A stretch of DNA of 64,000 nt from Paracoccaceae bacterium (GTDB lineage: Bacteria; Pseudomonadota; Alphaproteobacteria; Rhodobacterales; Rhodobacteraceae): the NCBI GenBank assembly GCA_029862205.1, contig JAOTXT010000005.1:1-64000 (forward strand), given 5' to 3'. The translations under genes were made by a program, and so were the position numbers. This document shows, in pieces, positions 44,377 through 54,449 of this stretch. How positions within the stretch are numbered: position 1 is the stretch's first letter; each line of letters starts with the position of its first letter. The notes under the pieces were generated by a model. That model saw nothing but the letters and a program-made list of their open reading frames with translations. It made no database searches and was not told the origin of the DNA.

Positions 44377-44833
44377 GTGTGCCTCGTTGCATCGCGCCGG
44401 TCAGCATGGCGTGGAACGTGCTGGCAAAAAAGCCCTCTCTCTTGTGGATAACGCATTGCCGGATCGATCACCTCGGCGGGCGCGGCGAGATAGGGCGAAT
44501 TCATCCACATGTGAGCGGCCCGCTGGTCCTGGCCCTGGGGCCATGTGGAAAACTCTTGCTTGCCTGGACCGCCGGACCACCGGCGTCTGGACCGATTGGT
44601 GCCAGGATTTTGGACCAAGATCCTAACGCTCTGATTCTGTGTCTTTTTTCGGCTATGCGTCGAAATGTTCTGCAATGCGGAACGAATCCAAGGCCATAGG
44701 GGGCAGCGAACTAGCAGCGGATAAGTCTGTGAATTATTGTCGCAACCCGTTAATCCCCAGAACTCAGGGTGCTACAACAAAATCAACCTTATATTTCTTT
44801 CTAAATATTGGTTGGAAAACCGGGATCGGGAGG
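44377..44833. other. Proposed chromosomal replication origin (oriC)
   Basis: A 457-base gene-free region between divergent ppsR and hemE. DnaA boxes: a perfect TTATCCACA on the minus strand (44443-44451), TCATCCACA (44501-44509), TTTTCCACA on the minus strand (44544-44552), TAATTCACA on the minus strand (44728-44736), and a weaker TTATCCGCT on the minus strand near 44717. An AT-rich stretch (about 44770-44815) next to hemE could be the unwinding element. GANTC sites lie at 44633 and 44684. In Caulobacter the origin lies between the homologous genes. No replication data are available here, so it stays a prediction. Confidence 0.82.
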
Positions 44834-45853
44834 ATGAAGAAACTCTTGCGCGTTCTGAACGGCGAGGCGCTGGACGTGCCTCCAATCTGGCTGATGCGTC
44901 AGGCGGGACGTTATTTGCCGGAATACCGTGAAACCAGAACGAAGGCCGGAAGTTTCCTGGAGCTTTGCTACACACCGGAACTAGCGGAAGAGGTGACACT
45001 GCAACCGATCCGTCGGTTCGGCTTTGATGCGGCGATCCTGTTTGCGGATATCCTGCTGGTTCCTCAGGCCCTGGGCATGGATCTTTGGTTTGTGGAGGGC
45101 GAGGGGCCGCGTCTGGCGTGGCCGGGAGACGACCAGAACCTGGGCGCGTTGCGGCCGGTCGATGAAATCGACGAGACCCTGGGGCCTATCTACGAGACGG
45201 TGCGCCGTCTGAGCGGGTCGTTGCCGGATGACGTGACGCTGATCGGGTTCGCAGGGGCACCTTGGACCGTTGCGACCTATATGGCCGCTGGACGAGGGAC
45301 GCCCGATCAAGGACCGGCCCGGCGCTGGATCTATGACAATCCATCCGGGTTTTCACATCTGATCGATATCCTGACTGAGGCAACGATCGCGTATTTGTGC
45401 CGGCAGATCGAGGCAGGCGCCGAGGTGGTGAAGCTGTTCGATAGTTGGGCCGGTGCGCTGACACCGGAAGCCTTTCGTCGGTTTTCAATCGACCCGGCGC
45501 GCAGGATCGTCCAAGCGATCGCGGCGCGGTATCCCTCGGTGCCGGTGATCGGATTTCCGCGCGCGGCCGGTGTCATGTATGAAGAGTTCGCCCGGACGAC
45601 CGGCGTGCGAGGCGTCGCTCTGGATCAGCAGGTACCATTGGATTGGGCGCGCGAGGCCTTGCCAGGTGTTGCCTTGCAGGGAAACCTGGATCCGATGCTG
45701 ATGGTCGTTGGGGGAGATGCGCTGAAGGACGCCGCGAAGCGGATCGTCGGCGCGATGGCGGGGGCGCCCCATATCTTCAATTTAGGCCACGGGATTACGC
45801 CGGATGCCTCGCCGGAGCATGTGGAACAGTTGTTACAGGCTGTGAGAAACTAA
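44834..45853 (+). CDS. hemE: Uroporphyrinogen decarboxylase
   Basis: Heme pathway enzyme that removes four carboxyls from uroporphyrinogen III. 339 residues with the N-terminal signature [18 protein letters not shown] (residues 16-33), [17 protein letters not shown], and [13 protein letters not shown] near residue 135. ATG 44834 matches the family start; an SD-like GGGATCGGG lies just upstream. It is the first gene to the right of the proposed oriC and is followed by hemJ. Confidence 0.96.
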   Translation: MKKLLRVLNGEALDVPPIWLMRQAGRYLPEYRETRTKAGSFLELCYTPELAEEVTLQPIRRFGFDAAILFADILLVPQALGMDLWFVEGEGPRLAWPGDDQNLGALRPVDEIDETLGPIYETVRRLSGSLPDDVTLIGFAGAPWTVATYMAAGRGTPDQGPARRWIYDNPSGFSHLIDILTEATIAYLCRQIEAGAEVVKLFDSWAGALTPEAFRRFSIDPARRIVQAIAARYPSVPVIGFPRAAGVMYEEFARTTGVRGVALDQQVPLDWAREALPGVALQGNLDPMLMVVGGDALKDAAKRIVGAMAGAPHIFNLGHGITPDASPEHVEQLLQAVRN

Positions 45854-45874
45854 GGACGGGCGAGAAGCTGAGAG

Positions 45875-46336
45875 ATGACGGCGATCGGCGATTTCCTGGG
45901 CGGAATATACCTTTGGGTCAAGGCGTTCCATATCGTCGCGGTGATCAGCTGGATGGCGGGGATGCTCTATTTGCCACGGCTCTTCGTCTATCACGCGGAG
46001 CGCGCCGCAGTGCCTGGAGAACTGCGCGATACATTGAAGGTGATGCAACGTAAGCTATTGAAGGGAATTGTTAATCCGGCGGGGATTGCCGTTTGGATAC
46101 TGGGATTGACCTTGGTCTTCACTCCGGGTGTCGTCGATTGGAGCGCGCCTTGGGTTTATGTGAAGGCGGCACTCGTTGTGGCATTGACCGTCTATCACCA
46201 CATGCTGGTGCGGTGGTGGCGGGCCTTCGCCGAGGACCGGAACGTGCATTCGGGGCGGTTCTATCGCATATGGAACGAAGTGCCGGCCGTGATCATGATC
46301 GCGATTGTGATCATGGTCATCGTGCGGCCATTCTGA
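45875..46336 (+). CDS. hemJ: Protoporphyrinogen oxidase HemJ
   Basis: Membrane enzyme of heme synthesis oxidising protoporphyrinogen IX, used by bacteria that lack HemG and HemY. 153 residues with four helices; the conserved His19 and the motif FHIVAVISWMAGMLYLPRLF are present. It starts 21 bases after hemE, so both heme genes are probably co-transcribed. Confidence 0.92.
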   Translation: MTAIGDFLGGIYLWVKAFHIVAVISWMAGMLYLPRLFVYHAERAAVPGELRDTLKVMQRKLLKGIVNPAGIAVWILGLTLVFTPGVVDWSAPWVYVKAALVVALTVYHHMLVRWWRAFAEDRNVHSGRFYRIWNEVPAVIMIAIVIMVIVRPF

Positions 46337-46364
46337 GCCCTGCGCTCGCGCCGTGGCGTCCGGA

Positions 46365-46394
46365 TTGACAGGCGCCGTGTTGGAGAGGTATGAG
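46365..46394 (+). promoter_or_regulatory. Possible rho promoter
   Basis: TTGACA (46365-46370) is followed after 17-18 bases by GTATGA/TATGAG (46388-46394), a weak -10. The implied leader of about 130 bases ends in a C-rich, G-poor stretch (about 46459-46516) that could serve as a Rho-loading site for autoregulation. The promoter assignment is tentative because the -10 match is poor. Confidence 0.45.
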
Positions 46395-46523
46395 GGCGCA
46401 CATCGCGGCGCCCTGCCGCCGATCCCCTTTCCGGGTGAATCGCCGTAATCGGCGCCTATCCTTCCCTCTCCTGCCGGCCCCGACCTTTGCGCCGGCAAAC
46501 CCTTCCCAACACCGGACTTGACC

Positions 46524-47789
46524 ATGAGCGTGCAGAAACTCTCGGACCTGAAAGCGAAATCCCCGACCGATCTCTTGGCCATGGCCGAGGAGCTGGAAGT
46601 CGAGAACGCGTCGTCGATGCGCAAGCAGGACATGTTGTTCGCGATCCTCAAGGAGCTGGCGGACCGTGATGAGGAGATCGTCGGCACCGGCGTCCTCGAG
46701 GTTCTCCAGGATGGGTTCGGCTTCCTGCGCTCGCCGGAAGCGAATTATTTGCCGGGACCGGACGACATTTATGTGAGCCCGAACCAGATCCGGCGCTTCG
46801 CGCTGCGCACCGGCGATACGGTGGACGGACCGATCCGCGCGCCGAAATCGGGAGAGCGGTACTTTGCGCTGCTCAAGGTCAACACAATCAATTTCGAGGA
46901 TCCGGAAAAGGCGCGCCACAAAGTGCATTTCGACAATCTGACGCCGCTCTATCCGGACGAGCGGCTGAAAATGGAGATCGAGGATCCGACGATCAAGGAC
47001 AAGTCGGCCCGGGTGATCGACCTAGTGGCCCCGATCGGCAAGGGTCAGCGTTGCCTGATCGTGTCGCCGCCCAGGACCGGCAAGACGGTGTTGCTGCAGA
47101 ATGTCGCCCATTCGATCGAGCAGAACCATCCGGAATGCTATTTGATCGTGCTGCTGATCGACGAGCGGCCCGAGGAGGTCACCGACATGCAGCGCTCGGT
47201 CAAGGGCGAGGTGGTCAGTTCGACCTTCGACGAGCCGGCGACACGGCACGTGGCGGTGGCGGAGATGGTGAGCGAGAAAGCCAAACGCCTGGTCGAGCAT
47301 GGACGCGACGTGGTGATCCTGCTCGACTCGATCACGCGCCTCGGGCGCGCCTTCAACACGGTGGTGCCCTCGTCCGGCAAGGTGCTGACAGGCGGGGTGG
47401 ATGCGAACGCCCTGCAGCGGCCGAAGCGGTTCTTCGGCGCGGCGCGCAACATCGAGGAAGGCGGCTCGCTGACCATCATCTCGACGGCGCTGATCGATAC
47501 CGGCAGCCGGATGGACGAGGTGATCTTCGAGGAGTTCAAGGGTACCGGGAACTCGGAGATCGTGCTGGACCGCAAGGTGGCGGACAAGCGGGTGTTCCCG
47601 GCGATGGATATTCTGAAGTCGGGCACCCGTAAGGAGGAGCTGCTGGTCGACAAGGCTGATCTGACCAAGATGTTCGTGCTGCGGCGGATTCTGAATCCGA
47701 TGGGCACGACCGATGCGATCGAGTTCCTGCTGGGTAAGCTGAAGCAAACCAAAACCAACGCGGAATTCTTTGACTCGATGAACGCATGA
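46524..47789 (+). CDS. rho: Transcription termination factor Rho
   Basis: Hexameric RNA helicase that ends transcription. 421 residues. The N-terminal Rho domain ([19 protein letters not shown]) is followed by the RNA-binding cold-shock-like domain with [14 protein letters not shown] near residue 64. The P-loop [12 protein letters not shown] (about 174-185), Walker [15 protein letters not shown], and the RNA-contacting [11 protein letters not shown] follow. I used ATG 46524 rather than the TTG two codons earlier. Confidence 0.97.
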   Translation: MSVQKLSDLKAKSPTDLLAMAEELEVENASSMRKQDMLFAILKELADRDEEIVGTGVLEVLQDGFGFLRSPEANYLPGPDDIYVSPNQIRRFALRTGDTVDGPIRAPKSGERYFALLKVNTINFEDPEKARHKVHFDNLTPLYPDERLKMEIEDPTIKDKSARVIDLVAPIGKGQRCLIVSPPRTGKTVLLQNVAHSIEQNHPECYLIVLLIDERPEEVTDMQRSVKGEVVSSTFDEPATRHVAVAEMVSEKAKRLVEHGRDVVILLDSITRLGRAFNTVVPSSGKVLTGGVDANALQRPKRFFGAARNIEEGGSLTIISTALIDTGSRMDEVIFEEFKGTGNSEIVLDRKVADKRVFPAMDILKSGTRKEELLVDKADLTKMFVLRRILNPMGTTDAIEFLLGKLKQTKTNAEFFDSMNA

Positions 47790-47843
47790 TAGTTTTAACC
47801 TAATGAAATAAAATCGATAATTAACCTGTGGGGCGCAACGCGC

Positions 47844-49151
47844 ATGGCCCGAGATACCATCTATGCGCTTTCTACCGGGCCCGGCTCGGCCGGCATAGCG
47901 GTCGTCCGCCTCTCCGGACCAGGAGCCGATGCGGCACTTCGTGCGCTTGGCGCCGAACCTCTCCCTAGTCCACGGCGGGCACAGTTGCGCTGCCTGCGCG
48001 ACGAAGACGGCGACCTGATCGACCAGGCCCTGGTACTGCGCTTCGTCCCCGGCGCGAGTTATACGGGCGAGGCGATGGCGGAGCTGCATTGCCACGGAGG
48101 CCGCGCGGTCGTCGCGGCGGTCCTGGCGCGGCTGGGACAGCTGCCTGATTGCCGCCTGGCCGAACCGGGCGAGTTCACCCGGCGTGCCTTGGAAGAAGAC
48201 AAGATCGATCTGGTCGCGGCAGAGGCGCTGAGCGACCTGATCGCCGCCGAGACCGAATGCCAGCGGCGGCAAGCGGTGATGGGGATGACGGGCGCGCTGG
48301 GCCGGCTTGCGGAATCGTGGCGGGGCGATCTGTTGCGCGCCGTGGCTCTGGTTGAGGTGACGATCGACTGGGCCGACGAAGAGGTTCCCGAAGACGTGGG
48401 CCCGGAAGTCGGTGTTCTGTTGGAGCGGGTACGAACCTCGATGTTGCGGCAGATCGCGCTATCCTCGGGGGCGGAGCGGCTCAGGAACGGTTTCGAGGTC
48501 GCAATTCTTGGGGCGCCAAATTCCGGGAAGTCAAGTCTTTTCAATGCATTAGCTGGACGCGAGGCAGCCATCACCTCGACCCGGGCGGGAACGACTCGGG
48601 ATGTTCTCGAGCTGCGCTACGATCTTGCAGGCTTTCCGGTCGTATTCTTGGACACTGCCGGCCTGCGCGCCTCGACCGACGAGATCGAGGCTCTTGGCGT
48701 GGAGAGAGCTTTATCGCGCGCGCAGGGGGCTGCGTTAAGGATCTTTCTCTTTTCGCCGGACACCGAGCCCTTGCCGAACCCCTCGGATCACTGGCGAGAC
48801 GGTGATTTGCGTGTTTGGAATAAACGCGATCTTGCCGATGCGCCGGATGGCTATATCGCGATCTCGGCGGCGCGCGGGGGCGGTGTGGTCGATTTGTTGG
48901 CTCAGATTGAGGCGGCGGTGTCGCAGCAGGTCTCCAGCGAAGCGCTCGTCGGTCATCTTCGCCAGCGTCAGGCGGTTGAAGATGCGGTTGACAATCTTCG
49001 CCGCGCCGAGGAAGGGATATCGGGGCGGCCGCCGGAGGAAATCGCCGAGGATATGCGTGCCGCGATTGCCGCCGTCGAGCTGTTAGTCGGCCGGATTCGA
49101 ACCGAGGATGTGCTCGGCGAGGTCTTTGCGCGATTTTGCGTCGGCAAATAG
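47844..49151 (+). CDS. mnmE: tRNA uridine-5-carboxymethylaminomethyl GTPase MnmE
   Basis: GTPase that with MnmG installs the cmnm5 group on tRNA wobble uridine. 435 residues: folate-binding N-terminal domain with GEFTRRAFxN-like [11 protein letters not shown], a helical domain, an inserted G domain (G1 GAPNSGKSS at 223-231, G3 DTAGL, G4 NKRD) and the C-terminal FCVGK, whose cysteine is required for activity. It lies directly before mnmG. Confidence 0.96.
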   Translation: MARDTIYALSTGPGSAGIAVVRLSGPGADAALRALGAEPLPSPRRAQLRCLRDEDGDLIDQALVLRFVPGASYTGEAMAELHCHGGRAVVAAVLARLGQLPDCRLAEPGEFTRRALEEDKIDLVAAEALSDLIAAETECQRRQAVMGMTGALGRLAESWRGDLLRAVALVEVTIDWADEEVPEDVGPEVGVLLERVRTSMLRQIALSSGAERLRNGFEVAILGAPNSGKSSLFNALAGREAAITSTRAGTTRDVLELRYDLAGFPVVFLDTAGLRASTDEIEALGVERALSRAQGAALRIFLFSPDTEPLPNPSDHWRDGDLRVWNKRDLADAPDGYIAISAARGGGVVDLLAQIEAAVSQQVSSEALVGHLRQRQAVEDAVDNLRRAEEGISGRPPEEIAEDMRAAIAAVELLVGRIRTEDVLGEVFARFCVGK

Positions 49152-49156
49152 GGAAC

Positions 49157-49172
49157 CGTTTCACGTGAAACA
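49157..49172. promoter_or_regulatory. parS-type ParB binding site over the mnmG start
   Basis: CGTTTCACGTGAAACA matches the parS consensus TGTTTCACGTGAAACA in 15 of 16 positions and contains the perfect 14-base palindrome (49158-49171). It lies about 4.3 kb from the proposed oriC and 3.4 kb before parB. It overlaps the GTG start codon of mnmG at 49165. Confidence 0.88.
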
Positions 49173-51027
49173 ATGCTTCGATGTCGTGGTGATCGGTGGC
49201 GGGCATGCGGGCGTCGAGGCCGCCCATGCGGCAGCGCGGTGCGCGGCCCGGGCCGCGCTCATTACGCTCGAAAGCAGGCAAATCGGCACCATGTCCTGCA
49301 ATCCCGCCATCGGAGGGCTGGGAAAAGGCCACCTAGTCCGCGAAATCGACGCACTTGACGGTGTTATGGGCAGAGCTGCCGATGCCGCAGGGATCCAATT
49401 CCGCCTTCTAAACCGCCGGAAGGGCCCCGCTGTCCGCGGCCCAAGGGCGCAATGCGACCGCGCGCGTTACCGGTCTGCCGTTCAGGCAGCGGTGGAGACT
49501 TGTCCCAACCTCACAGTGATCGAGGGCGAGGTAGTCGATATACTCGAGCGAAATGGCAAGGCCGCCGGGATTATTTTGGCGGATCGCGAACAGATATTCG
49601 CCGATGCGATTGTTCTGACATCCGGGACATTTCTAGGAGGCATAATTCACATTGGTGAGCGACAACTGTCAGGCGGTCGGGCCGGAGAACGAGCCTCGAA
49701 CCAGCTTGCAGATCGGTTGCGCGGGATGTCGTTACCAATCGGCCGCTTGAAGACGGGCACGCCACCGAGGCTGGAGCGCGGGAGCATCGATTTTTCGTCC
49801 CTGGAAACGCAGCCTGGGGACCAGGACCCATCGATGTTCTCTTTCCTGAGCGCTCGGCCTAGCGCCCCGCAATGCCCGTGTCATATCACCTATAGTAACC
49901 AACAAACTCATGATATTGTGAGAGAAAATCTCTCGAAGTCGGCGATGTATGCCGGCCATATCAGTGGTGCCGGCCCGCGATACTGTCCATCGATCGAGGA
50001 CAAGATCGTCCGCTTTGCGGGCAACCCTTCTCACCAGATATTTCTCGAGCCCGAAGGGATCGATGATCGGACGGTTTATCCGAACGGCCTATCGACCGCT
50101 CTGCCAGAGGATGTGCAAGAAGCCTATGTCCGAACGATAAAGGGCCTCGAGCGAGCGCGGATCCTGCAGCCCGGCTACGCAATCGAGTATGATTATGTGG
50201 ATCCACGCAGTCTCGATCGCTCGCTCGAGTTAAGGGCGTTGCCGAGACTGTTTCTCGCGGGTCAGATCAATGGGACGACCGGATACGAAGAGGCAGCCGC
50301 TCAGGGACTGATCGCAGGCATCAACGCAGCTCGATCGGTCCAAGGCGCCGGGCCGGTGAGCTTCGATCGCGCAGACGGATACCTGGGCGTAATGGTCGAC
50401 GATTTGGTCACACACGGGGTAACCGAGCCATATCGGATGTTTACCTCGCGCGCCGAGTTTCGGCTTAGCCTTCGCGCGGACAATGCGGACCAGCGGCTGA
50501 CTCCACGCGGGATCGCGATCGGATGTGTTGGCGAGGGTCGGCGCCGCGTGTTCGCGTCCAAGATCGAAATCCTCGCCACAGCGAAAAGGACCGCGCAAAG
50601 CCTGTCATTGACCCCGCCACAAGCCGCTGCCCATGGACTCGCCGTCAATGCGGACGGCGTCCGGCGCAATGCGCTGGAATTGCTGGAATATCCTGGGATA
50701 GATGTCGCCAGATTGGGCGCAGTTTGGCCGGCACTTGCCGTGTTCCCGCCGGAGATCGCCGAGCAGCTGGAGAATGATGCGCGTTATGCGGGATACATGG
50801 AGCGGCAGACAGCTGCCGTGGAGGCGATGCGGCGGGAAGAAGCACGCGCGATTCCCCAGGATTTGGACTACGGCGCGATCAGCGGGCTTTCTGACGAGCT
50901 TCAAAGGAAACTCCAAAAGATCCGTCCCGCTAGCCTCGGCCACGCGGCACGAATCGAAGGCATGACTCCAGCCGCGCTGACACTGCTTCTCTCTGTCGCC
51001 CGGAAAATGGAGCGGAAAACGGCGTGA
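49165..51027 (+). CDS. mnmG: tRNA uridine-5-carboxymethylaminomethyl enzyme MnmG
   Basis: FAD protein partner of MnmE (formerly GidA). 620 residues with the N-terminal FAD loop [42 protein letters not shown] near residue 49, and [15 protein letters not shown]-like [18 protein letters not shown] placed the start at GTG 49165, inside the parS site. Relatives commonly begin MFHVKH; here the codon two positions before the His is CCG rather than ATG, so that start is lost. It runs into rsmG with a GTGA overlap. Confidence 0.94.
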   Translation: MKQCFDVVVIGGGHAGVEAAHAAARCAARAALITLESRQIGTMSCNPAIGGLGKGHLVREIDALDGVMGRAADAAGIQFRLLNRRKGPAVRGPRAQCDRARYRSAVQAAVETCPNLTVIEGEVVDILERNGKAAGIILADREQIFADAIVLTSGTFLGGIIHIGERQLSGGRAGERASNQLADRLRGMSLPIGRLKTGTPPRLERGSIDFSSLETQPGDQDPSMFSFLSARPSAPQCPCHITYSNQQTHDIVRENLSKSAMYAGHISGAGPRYCPSIEDKIVRFAGNPSHQIFLEPEGIDDRTVYPNGLSTALPEDVQEAYVRTIKGLERARILQPGYAIEYDYVDPRSLDRSLELRALPRLFLAGQINGTTGYEEAAAQGLIAGINAARSVQGAGPVSFDRADGYLGVMVDDLVTHGVTEPYRMFTSRAEFRLSLRADNADQRLTPRGIAIGCVGEGRRRVFASKIEILATAKRTAQSLSLTPPQAAAHGLAVNADGVRRNALELLEYPGIDVARLGAVWPALAVFPPEIAEQLENDARYAGYMERQTAAVEAMRREEARAIPQDLDYGAISGLSDELQRKLQKIRPASLGHAARIEGMTPAALTLLLSVARKMERKTA

Positions 51028-51674
51028 GCCCGGCCGAGGCCCCTGCAGAGCTGGCCGAAGAGTTCGATGTTTCATGTGAAACACTCGAACGGCTTACGGC
51101 CCATATTTCGTTGCTGAGGCGCTGGAACCCTGGGCTTAACTTGGTGTCCCCGGCGTCGCTGCCGTCGGTTTGGCAGCGCCATGTCGCCGATTCCCTCCAG
51201 CTGCTCCCGCATGCGCCCGATCGCATTGACCGATGGCTGGATCTTGGGGCGGGCGCTGGATTCCCCGGCCTTCCCGTCGCCGCGGTGCTTGCCGTGCGCA
51301 ATCCGGCCGCCGAGGTAGTTCTGATCGAGAGCGACCACCGGAAGGCCGCGTTCTTGCGCGAAGCGGTCCGGGCGATGGGCCTCACCGCGAATGTGCTGAG
51401 CGGCCGGATCGAATCGATCGAGCCGATCCCTTGCGATGTCGTGTCCGCGCGCGCCCTCGCGCCCCTGCCGAAACTCTGCTCACTGGCATACCGGATTGCG
51501 GCGCCGATGCGGAGCGGCCGGCGCCCCGTTTTCCTGTTTCCGAAGGGGAAGGCGCTCGATTCCGAATTGACCGCGGCGTCTGCAACTTGGCATATTCAGG
51601 CAGAGAGGATCGCAAGCCGGACCAACACGGACGCGGCCATCTTGAGGATCATCGAGCTGGAACCCAGGAAATGA
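51024..51674 (+). CDS. rsmG: 16S rRNA (guanine-527-N7) methyltransferase RsmG
   Basis: SAM-dependent methyltransferase for G527 of 16S rRNA (formerly GidB); loss can give low-level streptomycin resistance. 216 residues with [13 protein letters not shown] near residue 32, [10 protein letters not shown], the SAM loop [16 protein letters not shown] near residue 72, and [15 protein letters not shown] 51024 overlaps the mnmG stop. It is followed by parA through an ATGA overlap. A parS-type site lies inside codons 15-20. Confidence 0.95.
   Translation: MSPAEAPAELAEEFDVSCETLERLTAHISLLRRWNPGLNLVSPASLPSVWQRHVADSLQLLPHAPDRIDRWLDLGAGAGFPGLPVAAVLAVRNPAAEVVLIESDHRKAAFLREAVRAMGLTANVLSGRIESIEPIPCDVVSARALAPLPKLCSLAYRIAAPMRSGRRPVFLFPKGKALDSELTAASATWHIQAERIASRTNTDAAILRIIELEPRK
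51068..51083. promoter_or_regulatory. parS-type ParB binding site inside rsmG
   Basis: TGTTTCATGTGAAACA differs from the parS consensus at one central base (T for C). It encodes DVSCET of RsmG, where relatives often read DVSRET because their site is the perfect palindrome. It is 1.9 kb from the mnmG site, so ParB can spread across both. Confidence 0.8.
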
Positions 51675-52585
51675 CCCAAAGTGCCGTCGCCGCGAATCTG
51701 TCGAAGGACAGTGAAGCAGGCGCGTCCGCGGACACGAGTGAACGCGCGCTGCCCCTGCGCGCCGCGGATTCGCCCGTGGGCCCGGCAAAGATTCTCGCGC
51801 TCGCCAACCAGAAGGGCGGCGTTGGCAAGACGACGACAGCAATCAACCTCGGCGCCGCGCTGGCCGAATCCGGGCGCAAGACGCTGCTCATCGACCTCGA
51901 CCCGCAGGGCAACGCGTCAACCGGGCTTGGCATCCCGGCGGCGCAGCGCCGACAATCGACATACCACGTCCTGACCGAGGACACGCGCTTGACGGACGTT
52001 GCGATCGAAAGCGGTGCACCGGGGCTTTATATCGCGCCAGCCTCGGCCGATCTTTCAGGCATCGATGCCGAGCTTTCCGAAGCGGAGGATCGTGCGCAGA
52101 GATTGAAGGAAGCGCTTGCCGCTGGCGGCGAGGAATCTGTAACTAACTGTTATGATTATATAATCTTAGACTGTCCGCCCTCCCTGAGCTTGCTGACCGT
52201 GAATGCCCTGACCGCAGCCGACAGCGTCATCGTGCCATTGCAGTGCGAATTCTTCGCCCTTGAGGGCCTGACCCAATTGCTCGGCACGATCAAACACATT
52301 CAGTCGCGCCTGAACCCCAGGCTTGCAATCCAGGGCATCGTCTTGACCATGTATGACCGGCGCAACAACCTCTCGGCACAGGTTGCCGAGGATGTGCGCC
52401 TGAACCTGCACGAGTCGGTCTTCCGCACGATTGTGCCACGCAACGTCCGGCTGTCGGAAGCGCCCAGCTACGCTCTGCCGGGTCTTCTCTACGATTCCGA
52501 ATGCGCCGGCAGCCAGGCCTACCGGTCGCTCGCCGCGGAACTGCTCGAACAGGACCAAGAGCCCCAGGAAAGGACAGCCCCATGA
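51671..52585 (+). CDS. parA: Chromosome-partitioning ATPase ParA
   Basis: Walker-type ATPase that drives origin segregation with ParB. 304 residues: a 40-residue N-terminal extension, deviant Walker A QKGGVGKTTTAINLG (about 47-61) with the signature lysine, DLDPQGNASTGLG, and DCPPSLSLLTVNAL. ATG 51671 overlaps the rsmG stop. The stretch 52134-52170 inside the gene is notably AT-rich. It is coupled to parB by an ATGA overlap. Confidence 0.95.
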   Translation: MTQSAVAANLSKDSEAGASADTSERALPLRAADSPVGPAKILALANQKGGVGKTTTAINLGAALAESGRKTLLIDLDPQGNASTGLGIPAAQRRQSTYHVLTEDTRLTDVAIESGAPGLYIAPASADLSGIDAELSEAEDRAQRLKEALAAGGEESVTNCYDYIILDCPPSLSLLTVNALTAADSVIVPLQCEFFALEGLTQLLGTIKHIQSRLNPRLAIQGIVLTMYDRRNNLSAQVAEDVRLNLHESVFRTIVPRNVRLSEAPSYALPGLLYDSECAGSQAYRSLAAELLEQDQEPQERTAP

Positions 52586-53526
52586 ACAAGGCACCGGAGC
52601 GCAGAGGGCTGGGACGGGGCCTCTCGGCCCTGCTGGGCGATATCGGAGAGCCGTTGGCCGGTGCCGCGGCCGGCCCGGTTCTGGTTCAAGCGACGGGCGA
52701 CGCGCCGGGCTCGCCGGCCCCGGCCGAGTCCGCGTCTCCGGCGCCGCAATCGCTTCCCATCGAGCGGCTCCACTCCAACCCGGACCAGCCGCGGCGGGAT
52801 TTTCCCGAAGCGGAATTGGACGAACTCGCCGCCTCGATCCGCCAGCGCGGCATCATCCAACCGGTGGTCGTGCGCCCGGACCCGGAACGTCAGGGCGACT
52901 ACCAGATCGTCGCCGGTGAACGGCGCTGGCGCGCGGCGCAGCGCGCCCAACTGCACGAAATTCCGGTGGTGATCCGCGATATCGACGATCGCACGGTTCT
53001 CGAGGTCGCGATTATCGAGAACGTCCAGCGGACCGATCTCAATCCCATCGAGGAAGCCCGCGGCTATAGCGACCTGATCGAGCGCTTCTCCTACACCCAA
53101 GAGGAGATGGCCGACATCGTCGGCAAGAGCCGCAGCCACGTCGCCAATACGATGCGCCTCCTAGCGCTGCCGGATCAGGTTCAGCGGTTGTTGCGTGACG
53201 GCAAGCTCAGCGCCGGACATGCGCGGGCCCTGATCAAGGCGGCCGATCCCATCGCCCTGGCCGAGCTCGTCGTCGCCAAGGGCCTGACCGTGCGCCAAAC
53301 GGAAGAGCTGGCCCGCCGTGTCATCGCCCGCAAGCGCAAGCAAAGGCCGGCCGAGGGCGCCCCGCAAAAAGACGCCGACACGCGCATCCTCGAGGGTGAT
53401 CTCTCCGCCGCGATCGGCATGGCGGTCTCGATCGAACACCATCCGACCGATGGCGGCGGGTTCGTGAAGATCAAATACCGCAGCCTCGAGGAGCTTGATC
53501 GGCTTTGCCGGCGGCTCTCGGAGTAA
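52582..53526 (+). CDS. parB: Chromosome-partitioning protein ParB
   Basis: CTP-dependent DNA clamp that binds parS. 314 residues: the N-terminal RGLGRGLSALLGD segment that contacts ParA, the CTP-binding/catalytic region QPVVVRPDPERQGDYQIVAGERRWRAAQ region (GERRWRA motif about 112-118), the NVQRTDLNPIEEA motif, a helix-turn-helix (EEMADIVGKSRSHVANTMRLL), and a C-terminal dimer domain. Both nearby parS sites are its likely targets. Confidence 0.95.
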   Translation: MNKAPERRGLGRGLSALLGDIGEPLAGAAAGPVLVQATGDAPGSPAPAESASPAPQSLPIERLHSNPDQPRRDFPEAELDELAASIRQRGIIQPVVVRPDPERQGDYQIVAGERRWRAAQRAQLHEIPVVIRDIDDRTVLEVAIIENVQRTDLNPIEEARGYSDLIERFSYTQEEMADIVGKSRSHVANTMRLLALPDQVQRLLRDGKLSAGHARALIKAADPIALAELVVAKGLTVRQTEELARRVIARKRKQRPAEGAPQKDADTRILEGDLSAAIGMAVSIEHHPTDGGGFVKIKYRSLEELDRLCRRLSE

Positions 53527-53544
53527 TGTCGTTATATCAATGGG

Positions 53545-54309
53545 TTATGGCTTTACTGCCGCGGTCACGTAGTTGACTGAAAGATCGCGCTCGGAGATCT
53601 GCCAGCGCCAAGCCAGCGGGTTGAAGACGAACCCCTTCGCATCGGCGAATTCCAGGCCGGCGCGTCCCAGCATGTCTTCCAGTTCGCGCGGCGTGATGAA
53701 TTTCGACCACTCGTGGGTGCCCTTGGGCAGCCAGCGCATGACATGTTCGGCCCCGACGATCGCCAACATGTAGCTCTTCGGGTTGCGGTTGATGGTCGAT
53801 GTGATCATGACGCCGCCGGGCTTGATCAGCGCCGCGCAGGCATCGAGATAGGCCTGCGGGTCCGGCACATGCTCGACCACCTCTAGGTTCAGGACAGCGT
53901 CGAATATCTCTCCCGCTTCGGCCAAGGCCTCCGCCGTCGTGACCCGATAGTCGATATCCAGCCCCATCTTGCGGGCGTGGATCTGGGCCACGGGGATGTT
54001 CCGCGCCGCCGCGTCGGCGCCGACGACATCCGCACCCAGCCGGGCCATCGGTTCGCTCATCAGCCCGCCCCCGCAGCCGATATCCAGGATCCGCAAGCCT
54101 TCGAACGACTTCATGGACGCCTGGTCGCGCCCGTACTGCGCCGCGACTTGCTCGACCGCATAACCCAGCCGGCAGGGGTTCAGCATGTGCAGCGGCTTGA
54201 ACTTGCCCTCGGGATCCCACCATTCCTCGGCCATCGCCTCGAACTTGGCGATCTCCGCCGGATCGACGCCCGGCCGGGCCTCCTCGGTCGTCTCGGCAGC
54301 GCCCGCCAT
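53545..54309 (-). CDS. ubiG: Ubiquinone biosynthesis O-methyltransferase UbiG
   Basis: Methylates both hydroxyls in coenzyme Q synthesis. 254 residues with [27 protein letters not shown] near the N-terminus, the SAM loop [19 protein letters not shown] near residue 73, and [14 protein letters not shown] 54309 has AAAGGAG upstream. It converges on parB with an 18-base gap. Confidence 0.94.
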   Translation of the reverse strand: MAGAAETTEEARPGVDPAEIAKFEAMAEEWWDPEGKFKPLHMLNPCRLGYAVEQVAAQYGRDQASMKSFEGLRILDIGCGGGLMSEPMARLGADVVGADAAARNIPVAQIHARKMGLDIDYRVTTAEALAEAGEIFDAVLNLEVVEHVPDPQAYLDACAALIKPGGVMITSTINRNPKSYMLAIVGAEHVMRWLPKGTHEWSKFITPRELEDMLGRAGLEFADAKGFVFNPLAWRWQISERDLSVNYVTAAVKP

Positions 54310-54449
54310 CGCTGGATCTCCTTTCGGCCCCGCAAACCGCACTTGCAAACGCTCTCTTGAAAGCATGAGCAAGGATGACATAGTGCAACGCGCATCGGGC
54401 GCCAATCGCCCATTGCCGCCAGCCGCCAAGGAGCCAAGCCGGAACAGCG

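Noticed and set aside
47790-47843. TTAACC pairs between rho and mnmE as CtrA sites
   Set aside because: The two TTAACC boxes are 26 bases apart, not the TTAA-N7-TTAA spacing, and AT-rich spacers give such matches by chance.
49085-49105. T-loop-like sequence GGTTCGAATCCGGCC on the minus strand
   Set aside because: It is part of the mnmE coding sequence (VGRIRTED), and no acceptor stem or anticodon arm fits around it.
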